From an uncultured Burkholderiales bacterium (lineage in GTDB: Bacteria; Pseudomonadota; Gammaproteobacteria; Burkholderiales; Burkholderiaceae_C), in NCBI GenBank assembly GCA_903871865.1, contig CAIQIL010000401.1, positions 1 to 16,501 on the forward strand: a stretch of DNA of 16,501 nt, given 5' to 3'. A model generated the notes under the pieces. It ran no database searches, was not told the DNA's origin, and saw only the letters and a list, made by a program, of their open reading frames with translations. Positions 7,225 through 15,605 of this stretch are shown one piece after another. The number at the start of each line of letters is the position of its first letter. Positions within the stretch are counted from its first letter, which is position 1. Both the position numbers and the translations under genes were made by a program.

Positions 7225-8112
7225 ATGCAGATTGACCACACCCAACGCGAAGGCCTGCAGGCCACCGACAACCCTCTGGGCATGGAGGGCATCGAGTTCA
7301 TCGAGTACCTGACCACCAAGCCCCAGGCCTTGGGCCAGGTGCTGGAGACGCTGGGCTTCCACCCGGTGGCGCGCCACCGCTCGCGCGAAGTGCTGCTTTA
7401 CCGCCAGGGCGACATGAACATCATCGTCAACGCCCATGACGCCGCCGATGGCCGACTGGCCGGTGCGCAGGGCAACCCCGTGATCGGCGCCATCGCGCTG
7501 CGCGTGCGCGACGCCAGCCTGGCCTACCGCCGTGCGCTGGACAAGGGCGCCTGGGCCGTGCCCACGCAGGTCGAGGTGATGGAGCTCAACATCCCCGCCA
7601 TCCACGGCGTGGGCTCAAGCCGCATCTACTTCGTCGATCGCCACAAGGAGTTCTCGATCTACGACGTGGACTTCGTGCCCATCCCCGGTGTGTCCAAGCG
7701 CCCGGCTGCCCTGGCCCAGATGCACTTCTTCGGCGCCGTGCAGTACATCGGCTGGGAGCGCACCGAGGACTGGACGGCCTTCTACGCCGAGCTGTTCGGC
7801 TTCACCACCATCCCCGACCAGACGCGCTTCGGCATCCTGCCCAAGGGCCGCCTGCTGCGCAGCCCCTGCGGCACTTTCTACTTCCAGTTGGTCGAGCCCG
7901 AGCCGGGCCTGGAGCTGGAGGCCGATGGCCAGGAGTACATCGAGCGCATCGGCCTGGGCACGCCCGACGTGGCCGCCGCGGTGGCCGAGCTCAAGCAGCG
8001 CGGCGTGCTGTTCTCGGAGTCGGCGCGTGCGCCCATCAGCGACCGCGGTGCGGTGGTGGCCGGCCAGCTCTTCGGGCTGTCGTTCGAGCTGGTGCACAGC
8101 GAACGCGCCTGA
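7225..8112 (+). CDS. HPPD-like VOC-superfamily protein, counterpart of the QuiC C-terminal domain
   Basis: A 295-residue protein with two vicinal-oxygen-chelate halves (about 20-150 and 162-292), resembling 4-hydroxyphenylpyruvate dioxygenase. In QuiC1-type 3-dehydroshikimate dehydratases such a domain is fused behind a TIM barrel; here it is a separate gene placed before the TIM-barrel gene. By hand alignment the first HPPD metal ligand is kept (His167 in AQMHFFGAVQ) and the last is kept (Glu288 in LSFELV), but the middle histidine position reads Arg241 (YIERIGLG). True HPPD activity is therefore unlikely. A GGAAAG site precedes the ATG; the gap to the dehydroquinase is 24 bases. It may assist the dehydratase or act on a related intermediate; automated annotation as HPPD would probably be wrong. 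Confidence 0.8.
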   Translation: MQIDHTQREGLQATDNPLGMEGIEFIEYLTTKPQALGQVLETLGFHPVARHRSREVLLYRQGDMNIIVNAHDAADGRLAGAQGNPVIGAIALRVRDASLAYRRALDKGAWAVPTQVEVMELNIPAIHGVGSSRIYFVDRHKEFSIYDVDFVPIPGVSKRPAALAQMHFFGAVQYIGWERTEDWTAFYAELFGFTTIPDQTRFGILPKGRLLRSPCGTFYFQLVEPEPGLELEADGQEYIERIGLGTPDVAAAVAELKQRGVLFSESARAPISDRGAVVAGQLFGLSFELVHSERA

Positions 8113-8127
8113 CGCGAAGGATCCGGC

Positions 8128-9033
8128 ATGACCCAATTCAACGGCAACATTGACAGCTTCGGGATGGACACCATCTCGCTGGCGGGCCCGCTGGAAGGCA
8201 AGCTCAAGGCCATGCGCGAGGCCGGCTTCACCCAGGTGATGCTGTCCGCGCGTGACATCGTCGGCCACGAGGGCGGCGTCGAGGCGGCCATCCGCGCCGT
8301 CAAGGACAGCGGCCTGCGCGTGACCGGCTTCCAGGTGCTGCGCGACTTCGAAGGCCTCAGCGGCGGCCTGCGCGAGTACAAGGTGGACATCGCCAAGGCC
8401 ATGCTGGCGCTGTGCTCGGCGGTGGGCTCCAAGGTGCTGCTGGTGTGCTCGTCGACCTCGACGCACGCCACCGACGACATGGACGCCATCGCCACCGACC
8501 TGCGCCGCCTGGCCATGCTGGCGCTGCCGCGCGGCATCAAGGTGGCCTTCGAGGGCCTGTCCTGGGGGCGCACCATCAACGAGTTCCCGCAAGCCTGGGA
8601 CGCGGTCTGCCGCGCCGACATGCCCAACCTCGGCCTGGGCGTCGATTCCTTCCACGCCTTCGCCACCCGCACCGACCTGGACCTGCTCGACGAGGTGGAC
8701 CCGGACAAGATCTTCCTGGTGCAGCTGGCCGACTTCATGTGGAACGAGATCCGCTCGGTCGAAGAGCGCATCAACACCGCGCGCCACTTCCGCGTCTTCC
8801 CTGGCGAGGGCGCGCACAGCGTCGAGGTCGCCGAGCTGGTGCGCAAGCTCGACCGCATCGGCTACCGCGGCGACTACAGCTTCGAAGTCTTCAACGACGA
8901 CTACCAGCAGATCCCGCCGGCCACGGTGGCGCAGCGGGCGCACAAGTCGGCCGTGTGGCTGGGCGAGACCGTGCTGCAACGCTCGGTGCCGCTGCCCGGC
9001 CAGATGCGCCTCAAGCGCGCGCGCCAGGGCTGA
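8128..9033 (+). CDS. quiC: 3-dehydroshikimate dehydratase, TIM-barrel (sugar phosphate isomerase-like) type
   Basis: A 301-residue TIM-barrel protein of the AP endonuclease 2/xylose isomerase-like fold. It would convert 3-dehydroshikimate to protocatechuate, the step linking the hydroaromatic branch to the pca pathway. Candidate metal ligands sit on successive strands: Glu142 (VAFEGLSWG), Asp173 and His176 (LGVDSFHAF), Gln199 (LVQLADF) and Glu253 (SFEVFNDDY). The start MTQFNGNIDSFGMDTISLAGPLEGKLKAM aligns with the N-terminal half of bidomain QuiC proteins. An AAGGA site lies seven bases before the ATG and the gap to the VOC gene is 15 bases, so the two halves are co-transcribed. Length corresponds to the TIM domain alone, about half of fused QuiC1. 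The symbol is by function. Confidence 0.82.
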   Translation: MTQFNGNIDSFGMDTISLAGPLEGKLKAMREAGFTQVMLSARDIVGHEGGVEAAIRAVKDSGLRVTGFQVLRDFEGLSGGLREYKVDIAKAMLALCSAVGSKVLLVCSSTSTHATDDMDAIATDLRRLAMLALPRGIKVAFEGLSWGRTINEFPQAWDAVCRADMPNLGLGVDSFHAFATRTDLDLLDEVDPDKIFLVQLADFMWNEIRSVEERINTARHFRVFPGEGAHSVEVAELVRKLDRIGYRGDYSFEVFNDDYQQIPPATVAQRAHKSAVWLGETVLQRSVPLPGQMRLKRARQG

Positions 9034-9059
9034 GGTTCGCCCTCCGCGCTGCCCCCACC

Positions 9060-10879
<1,820 letters not shown>

Positions 10880-10895
10880 GACGAGGGCCCACGAG

Positions 10896-11546
10896 ATGAC
10901 GATCCAATTGACCACGCAATTGACCCGCTACCCCGAGACCCCCTCCCAGACCGGTGGCCCCTACGTGCACATCGGCCTGGCGCCCCAACAGGCCGGCTTC
11001 GAGATCTTCGACAACAACTTCGGCAACGTGATGGTGCAGCCCGCCACCCTGGGCGAGCGCATCCGCGTCGAAGGCCGCGTGTTCGACGGCAGCGGCACGC
11101 TGATGCGCGACGTGCTGATCGAGGTCTGGCAGGCCAATGCGGCCGGCAAGTACGCCCACCCGGCCGACCGCCAGGACAAGCCGCTCGACCCCGCCTTCCG
11201 CGGCTGGGGCCGCACCGGCGCCGACTTCGACACCGGCGTCTACAGCTTCGAGACCATCAAGCCCGGCCAGGTGGTGGGTGCCAACGGCCAGGCGCAAGCC
11301 CCGCACATCTGCCTGATCCTGTTCGCGCGCGGCATCAACACCGGCCTGCACACCCGCCTGTACTTTGGTGACGAAGACCTGGCCAACGCCACCGACCCCA
11401 TCTTGAATGGCATCGAGTGGGAAGTGCGCCGTAAGACCCTGCTGGCCACCCGCGAGCAGCGCGCCGGCGAGGTGGTGTACCGCTTCGACATCCGCATCCA
11501 GGACACCCCGGACGGCGGCAAGGAAACCGTGTTCTTCGACGTTTGA
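10896..11546 (+). CDS. pcaG: Protocatechuate 3,4-dioxygenase, alpha subunit
   Basis: A 216-residue structural partner of PcaH in the alpha-beta protomer. It starts with the typical TPSQTGGPYVHIGLAP and carries the intradiol core VLIEVWQANAAGKYAHPADRQ, FRGWGRTGADFDTGVYSFETIKPG and APHICLILFARGINTGLHTRLYF. The PcaH iron-binding pattern RPAHIHYS is replaced by APHICLIL, as expected because the alpha subunit does not hold iron. A GAGG lies about ten bases before the ATG. A strong terminator follows 55 bases after the stop, closing the catabolic run. No pcaB, pcaC or pcaIJ gene is adjacent. Confidence 0.97.
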   Translation: MTIQLTTQLTRYPETPSQTGGPYVHIGLAPQQAGFEIFDNNFGNVMVQPATLGERIRVEGRVFDGSGTLMRDVLIEVWQANAAGKYAHPADRQDKPLDPAFRGWGRTGADFDTGVYSFETIKPGQVVGANGQAQAPHICLILFARGINTGLHTRLYFGDEDLANATDPILNGIEWEVRRKTLLATREQRAGEVVYRFDIRIQDTPDGGKETVFFDV

Positions 11547-11601
11547 GCGATCTGTGATCGATGGGTGAGGCCGGCCACAAGCTGGGCTTCGCTGAAACGC
11601 C

Positions 11602-11629
11602 AAGGGCCCCCACAGGGGCCCTTTTTTTT
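11602..11629 (+). terminator. Rho-independent terminator of pcaHG
   Basis: A perfect 9-base stem (11602-11610 with 11615-11623) closes a CACA loop and runs into eight Ts (11622-11629). It marks the end of the protocatechuate genes. Confidence 0.92.
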
Positions 11630-11727
11630 GTGCACTGACGGCAGAGGGTCCAGCGCCGAAGCGGTGCGGCAAAGAGATCGGCACAAAGGTCTGAGCAGAT
11701 CTGCGCTTGGATGGCCTCAGGCACGGG

Positions 11728-11758
11728 TTGATTTTCATGCAAGTGCTTGATATGAAAA
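11728..11758 (+). promoter_or_regulatory. Promoter of the Fic gene overlapped by a long interrupted palindrome
   Basis: TTGATT (11728-11733) and TATGAA (11751-11756) are 17 bases apart, four of six matches each. Lying over them is a dyad with arms TTTTCAT (11732-11738) and ATGAAAA (11752-11758) and an inner CAAG/CTTG pair, nearly symmetric except for one extra base on the right. It is an AT-rich island in GC-rich DNA. A protein bound here would cover the promoter, so repression is the likely effect. Confidence 0.5.
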
Positions 11759-11848
11759 GGGTCTGAGGCTAGGATCGCGGCATGGAAGCCGGCAAAGTGA
11801 TCGGCAGAAAGATCGGCAAAACAACCGGCGTCAATCGTGCGCACCCCC

Positions 11849-13129
11849 ATGTCCGTCCAAGCCACGCCCATCGCCTTCTACGACCAGCCACACCAGTTCT
11901 TGCCCCTGATGCCGGCAGGCCACCACCTGGACGAGCTCGGCCGCATGGCACGTCCGGTGGTCGAGGCCTCATTGCGCTTGCAGGCGGCCACCAACGAAGA
12001 AACGCGTTCTCAGTTGCGCGAGCTCACGCGCGCGATGAATTCCTACTACTCGAACCGCATCGAAGGGCAGAGCACCCACCCGGTCCACATCGCGCAAGCC
12101 CTGCGCAAGGACTTCTCTGACAAACCCGATGTGGCCAAGCGGCAGCGTCTGGCGCTGGCGCACATCGAGGCGGAGTCCGAACTGGAGGCGCTGCTGGCGC
12201 ATGCAGCGACCCATCCATCGGTGCGCCAGCAGCACCCCGATGCCGGCGATGCGGCCCATGCTGTGGCGTTCCACAGCGAGATGCTGGTCAAGGCGCACGA
12301 CCTGCTGTACAGCCGGCTCAGCCAGGAAGACCGCAGCTCTGAGGATGGCCTGGTGATCGTGCCCGGCCAACTGCGCCAGCAGGATGTCGCTGTGCAGCGC
12401 CACCAGCCGCCCATCGCGCACGCTGTGCCGCGTTTCTTGCGCGCCGCTGACGATGCCTACGCCAAGCCCTGGGCGTTGGAGAGTTTCCTGGTGGCTGCGG
12501 CATGCCAGCACCATCGCATGCTCTGGGTGCACCCCTTCATCGACGGCAACGGGCGGGCTTGCCGGCTTCAGTTGCACGGCGCGATGCACCACCTCACGCG
12601 GGGGCTCTGGTCGGTCAACCGCGGTCTGGCGCGCAGGCAGGACGAGTACTACCTGCGCCTGTCCGAGGCCGACATGCCGCGCCATGGCGATCTCGATGGC
12701 CGTGGCAACCTCAGCGAGCGCATGCTGGTCGATTGGTGTCGCTTCTTCATCGGCGTGTGCAAGGACCAGGTGGATTTCATGACCCAAGTCCTGGACCTGG
12801 CGCGCATCAAGGAGCACATCGCCGCGCTGATCGTGTTCCGCGCGCAAACGGCCAAGGACCTCAGGCCCAATGCCAGCGATTACCGCAAAGAGCTCATCTT
12901 GCCCCTGCAGCACGTGATGATCGCCGGCCCCGTGAGCCGGGGTGACTTCGTGCAGATGACGGGCCTGGGCGAGCGCACGGGCCGCAAGGCACTCAAGGCC
13001 ATGCTCGACGACGGCTTGCTCCAGAGCGACTCGCCCAAAGGTCAGGTGCGCATCGGCTTCCCCCTGGACGCCTTGTCGATGCTGTTCCCTCGCCTTTACC
13101 CCGAGGCTGGCGCGGTGGTGCTGGATTGA
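11849..13129 (+). CDS. Fic-domain protein (probable AMP-transferase) with N-terminal inhibitory motif and C-terminal winged helix
   Basis: A 426-residue cytoplasmic Fic protein, probably transferring AMP from ATP to a target hydroxyl. The complete motif HPFIDGNGRACR spans residues 228-239 with catalytic His228. An N-terminal SNRIEG (68-73) fits the (S/T)xxxE(G/N) inhibitory-helix pattern, whose Glu72 would block ATP gamma-phosphate binding, so it is class II and self-inhibited. The C-terminal part (about 340-415, LPLQHVMIAGPVSRGDFVQMTGLGERTGRKALKAMLDDGLL) looks like a winged helix for DNA or target recognition. The start is uncertain: ATG at 11849 or GTG at 11837, neither with a good ribosome binding site. 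No antitoxin partner is adjacent. Targets cannot be predicted. Confidence 0.9.
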   Translation: MSVQATPIAFYDQPHQFLPLMPAGHHLDELGRMARPVVEASLRLQAATNEETRSQLRELTRAMNSYYSNRIEGQSTHPVHIAQALRKDFSDKPDVAKRQRLALAHIEAESELEALLAHAATHPSVRQQHPDAGDAAHAVAFHSEMLVKAHDLLYSRLSQEDRSSEDGLVIVPGQLRQQDVAVQRHQPPIAHAVPRFLRAADDAYAKPWALESFLVAAACQHHRMLWVHPFIDGNGRACRLQLHGAMHHLTRGLWSVNRGLARRQDEYYLRLSEADMPRHGDLDGRGNLSERMLVDWCRFFIGVCKDQVDFMTQVLDLARIKEHIAALIVFRAQTAKDLRPNASDYRKELILPLQHVMIAGPVSRGDFVQMTGLGERTGRKALKAMLDDGLLQSDSPKGQVRIGFPLDALSMLFPRLYPEAGAVVLD

Positions 13130-13168
13130 GGTGAGTTACCCAGGGGGATCGGCCGCTCGACCCCGTCT

Positions 13169-13852
13169 TCAATGGGGTGTCTTGCGCTCGATCCGCGGCG
13201 CCAGCGCGTTCAGCCGTGCCATGGCGTCTGGGTCTGAGGCGCAGCGTGCTTTCATGCGGCGCAGCGCCTCATCGGTGCCCTGGCAGTGCTGGTTGATGGC
13301 CGCGATGGCCGCTTGCAGGCCATCGGGGTCGTCCGGCTCGGGGATCTCTCCGCGCAGGTGATCGCAGATTTCCCGGCGTTCAAGGAAGTCGTTCAAGGCA
13401 GGCTGACAGGCTGTGGATGCTTGGCCCTCGGGCGCCTGATGTGCCCAGAAGTACACCCGGAGGTCGGACATGGCTTCGCCGGTGGCCATCACCTGGAGCC
13501 AAGCGTTCTGTTTGCGGTAGTAAAAAACGCAGACGGGCTTGTCTGTAGGGCAGCCTTCAAGTTCCACGATGCCTCGGCGGTGCAAGGCGCATTCCAGCAG
13601 GCCGCAATCTGTGGGTTCGTCGGCAACCCAATGCTGTTTCAGGTTGACCGGCTGCCAGCCGGCCTTGAGCAATGCACGGCGAGCGACAAGGAAGGGGGCG
13701 CCGCTGTGCAGTCTTGGCGTCACTCTGGGCAAGGTGGCGGCGTCAACGGCGTCTGGGTCGGGTGGGTAATACCGGGTGTCGATGGTGGTTGAGCTTGCCC
13801 ATGCCGTGCCGAGGCTTTGGGCCAACGCCAATGCGATCACGCAGCGCTTCAT
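13169..13852 (-). CDS. Exported Cys-rich protein of unknown family, candidate immunity protein of the adjacent muramidase
   Basis: A 227-residue protein with a signal peptide (MKRCVIALALAQSLGTAWA, likely cut before SSTTIDTRYY). The mature part has eight cysteines (83, 88, 101, 108, 149, 163, 190, 204), suggesting four disulfides in the periplasm. I recognise no domain with certainty. The C-terminal helical segment with paired cysteines loosely recalls LprI-like lysozyme-inhibitor regions, which is weak evidence. Its ATG overlaps the stop of the muramidase gene by four bases (ATGA), so the two are translationally coupled, and the periplasmic location matches where a peptidoglycan effector would poison the producer. 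The function as immunity protein is inference from position and export. The 25 extra upstream codons of the frame are rejected in favour of the signal-peptide start. Confidence 0.75.
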   Translation of the reverse strand: MKRCVIALALAQSLGTAWASSTTIDTRYYPPDPDAVDAATLPRVTPRLHSGAPFLVARRALLKAGWQPVNLKQHWVADEPTDCGLLECALHRRGIVELEGCPTDKPVCVFYYRKQNAWLQVMATGEAMSDLRVYFWAHQAPEGQASTACQPALNDFLERREICDHLRGEIPEPDDPDGLQAAIAAINQHCQGTDEALRRMKARCASDPDAMARLNALAPRIERKTPH

Positions 13853-14430
13853 GGCGCAATGACCCCACCGGCCTGCGCAAACCAATGCGCGAGTTCGTCG
13901 CAGGAGTGCACTTGGAAAGAAACCCATTCGTTTTTCTTCAGGGCGTCAATGGCCGATTGCAATCGGCCCGCAATCACGTCATCCAACGCTTTCCTGTATC
14001 GCATCGCTTGCACTGCGATCAAGTCTTGTGTTGCGGGTGAAAAATCAGTGAGGCCCTGTGCTTTGACCCCATGTTCTTGCCAGCATGCACGGTTGATCTG
14101 ATACAGGCCTGATGCAGAAGACAGGTGCTTGTGACCAAACCCAGGGTGTGTCGATTCGTCTGTGAAGGTCAATTCAGTGGCACCTGGATGCCAGCCGTAT
14201 TTGGCGTGGCAATCACCGCCTTCCGATTTGCCGATCATGGAAAGGAAGGCCTTCACATTGGGATGTGTGAGCAACGCACGGTTGGCATCCGCCCTGAGCT
14301 GCTGCGACATTGGCACTGTCACAACTTTGGCTGCTGCATCCTTTGTCGCTGTGGTGGTTCTTTTGGCCCGCCATTGGAGCACCTTGCCACTGGGGGATGT
14401 GAGGGTGTGGGGCAGCGTGCGATCAGACAT
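13849..14430 (-). CDS. Phage lambda endolysin-like muramidase, probable type VI secretion effector
   Basis: A 193-residue protein whose residues 57-190 follow the lambda endolysin fold (lytic transglycosylase family): HPNVKAFLSMIGKSEGGD with catalytic Glu70, FTDESTHPGFG, SSASGLYQINRACWQEHG, LTDFSPATQDLIAVQAM, KALDDVIAGRLQSAID and the closing FAQAGG. It would cleave glycan strands of peptidoglycan. There is no signal peptide; residues 1-55 are a basic, Thr-rich lead that may load the protein onto the secretion spike. The ATG at 14430 overlaps the end of the PAAR gene by eight bases; the 26 upstream codons of the frame lie inside PAAR and are rejected. Phage holin and spanin genes are absent, so host lysis is unlikely and delivery by the PAAR neighbour is the better explanation. 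Confidence 0.85.
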   Translation of the reverse strand: MSDRTLPHTLTSPSGKVLQWRAKRTTTATKDAAAKVVTVPMSQQLRADANRALLTHPNVKAFLSMIGKSEGGDCHAKYGWHPGATELTFTDESTHPGFGHKHLSSASGLYQINRACWQEHGVKAQGLTDFSPATQDLIAVQAMRYRKALDDVIAGRLQSAIDALKKNEWVSFQVHSCDELAHWFAQAGGVIAP

Positions 14431-14950
14431 GGATGTCGATGGTTTCGGCCTCGGCCTGGGCCGATAGCAAGTGTGTGTCACCGTGGTGGTCGGTGATGCC
14501 GTGCTCAATGCTGCCTGATGCGCGTCGGATGGCGTATGCGGTGTGGGGCAGTGGACTGTGTGTGTCTTGATCGATCAAGCGAAACCGGTCGTCAAAGCCC
14601 AAAGGCTTGGCAGCGGTTGCGATGGGACGAGGTGCGAGAGGATTCACTGAGGCTCGGACGGTGGCGGAAAATTGGCTGCCTGGGCCTTCACTGACCCCAG
14701 ACACCACCTGACTGGAAATCAAGGTGGCGCCGCATGCGCACTTGTCGCCGTGGCGCGCCACAGGGGCGCCATCCACGATCATGGTGGGATCACCCGTGAC
14801 GATGACGGTGGTGCCGTGCCCTTTTTTCGGGCAGGTGACCTGGTCGCCCACGCGCGCCAGGCGCTGGCCGAAGGTGTCCGTGGTTTGCGTTGAGCCGATG
14901 ACCACGCCGCCATGGTCTGTGCGGTCGCCCAACACGATGAAAGGCCGCAT
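14423..14950 (-). CDS. PAAR-domain spike protein with C-terminal beta extension (type VI secretion)
   Basis: A 175-residue PAAR protein that would cap the VgrG spike of a type VI secretion system. The PAAR domain (about 1-95) has GDRTDHGGVV, GDQVTCPKKGHGTTVIVTGDPTMIVDG and ARHGDKCACGATLI; likely zinc ligands are His13, Cys40, His67 and Cys71. Residues 118-175 (FDDRFRLIDQDTHSPLPHTAYAIRRASGSIEHGITDHHGDTHLL) form the small beta-sandwich-like tail common in Burkholderiales PAAR proteins, probably an effector adaptor. The ATG at 14950 is chosen over longer options because it starts the PAAR domain, has a GGGGG site and lies about 22 bases after a predicted transcription start. It is first in the cassette and overlaps the muramidase gene. 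No vgrG or structural secretion genes are in the window. Confidence 0.92.
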   Translation of the reverse strand: MRPFIVLGDRTDHGGVVIGSTQTTDTFGQRLARVGDQVTCPKKGHGTTVIVTGDPTMIVDGAPVARHGDKCACGATLISSQVVSGVSEGPGSQFSATVRASVNPLAPRPIATAAKPLGFDDRFRLIDQDTHSPLPHTAYAIRRASGSIEHGITDHHGDTHLLSAQAEAETIDIHV

Positions 14951-14953
14951 GGC

Positions 14954-14979
14954 TGCCCCCTGAATTTTGTGTGGGGGCA
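14954..14979. promoter_or_regulatory. Inverted repeat over the PAAR ribosome binding site and transcription start
   Basis: TGCCCCC (14954-14960) and GGGGGCA (14973-14979) are perfect 7-base complements around a 12-base AT-rich centre. On the minus strand the inner arm contains the G-rich ribosome binding site of the PAAR gene. The outer arm touches the -10 box, so transcripts from the promoter below would lack it. It is either a DNA operator or, on longer read-through transcripts, a hairpin hiding the ribosome binding site. Confidence 0.45.
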
Positions 14980-15007
14980 ATCTATCAGGGCCACGACTTC
15001 CGGGCAA
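14979..15007 (-). promoter_or_regulatory. Candidate promoter of the PAAR-effector cassette
   Basis: On the minus strand TTGCCC (15002-15007) and TAGATT (14979-14984) are separated by exactly 17 bases, with four of six matches each. Transcription would start near 14972, a short leader before the PAAR ATG at 14950. Confidence 0.5.
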
Positions 15008-15111
15008 AGACAAGAAGTAACGAACTGCTTTGGGTGTGGTGCGCGTCTGGGGGGGCGTGTTCGGCTTGGGTCGTCGATGCTGGGATGTGCCGCGCCATGC
15101 TTCATGCGCGG

Positions 15112-15605
15112 GCCGGTGAGCCGCAAAGGCCAGGCGCCGGGCTGCGTGTGCCGCCCAAGCGGCTCGGCGTGGCGGGCTCCTGCAGCCGTCTGCCGAGTTC
15201 AAACCGCCGCTTGTCGCCGCGTTGGCGCGGCCTGTCGCGCTGCTGGAGCCGCGCGCCGCCATCCCGCTGCGGCACGCCGCCTGCCCGCCGTCGCGCGCCG
15301 GGCCCTGTCAGCGGCGCGCCGCGCACATGGCTTTGCGGCCGAGGCTCAGGGCTTGGGCGCACCGAGCCGATCGGTGCGGTGCGCGGGGCGCAAAGCCCGG
15401 CACGCAAGCCCCAAGGGCTGGACGTTGACGCGCACCGTGCGGCGGTCGAAGCACAGGCGCTCGGCGCGCCACTGCGCCACAGCGGCGTCCCGCACCGGGT
15501 GAGCGGCACGCCGCTCGGACAGCCTTGCGCGCCGCCATGGAGGGGCGGCGCGCGACACCCCAGGGCTTGCGCGCAAGCCTCGGCGTGTGGCGCGATGGCC
15601 TTGTG
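15112..15605. repeat. Gene-less GC-rich stretch packed with inverted repeats
   Basis: No frame here shows family features, a signal peptide or a good ribosome binding site. Instead several short dyads occur: 15150-15163 (GCCGC, 4-base loop), 15216-15231 (GCCGCG, 4-base loop), 15311-15322 (GCGGCGCGCCGC, perfect palindrome), 15358-15378 (CGCACCGA, 5-base loop), 15501-15516 (GAGCGGC, 2-base loop), 15527-15553 (GCGCGCCGCC, 7-base loop) and 15564-15579 (GGCTTGCGCGCAAGCC, perfect). None is followed by a T-tract. It could be a decayed gene, a REP-like cluster or a structured RNA; the sequence alone does not decide. High GC raises the chance of such dyads. Confidence 0.5.

Noticed and set aside
11676..11818. 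Repeated GATCGGCA octamer (11676, 11799, 11811) upstream of the Fic gene
   Set aside because: Spacing is irregular and the copies lie partly in the leader; too short to distinguish from chance.
13158..13178. Bidirectional terminator between the convergent Fic and Cys-rich genes
   Set aside because: ACCCC and GGGGT form only a 5-base stem with no T-tract, and one arm lies inside the end of the Cys-rich gene.
13849..14430. Prophage lysis cassette
   Set aside because: No holin, spanin or other phage genes are nearby, and the muramidase overlaps a PAAR gene; a secreted effector explains the context better.
15102..15509. Minus-strand 135-codon frame in the gene-less region
   Set aside because: No ribosome binding site or recognisable motif; Arg/Gly/Pro-rich sequence expected from GC-rich DNA. 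A decayed gene cannot be excluded.
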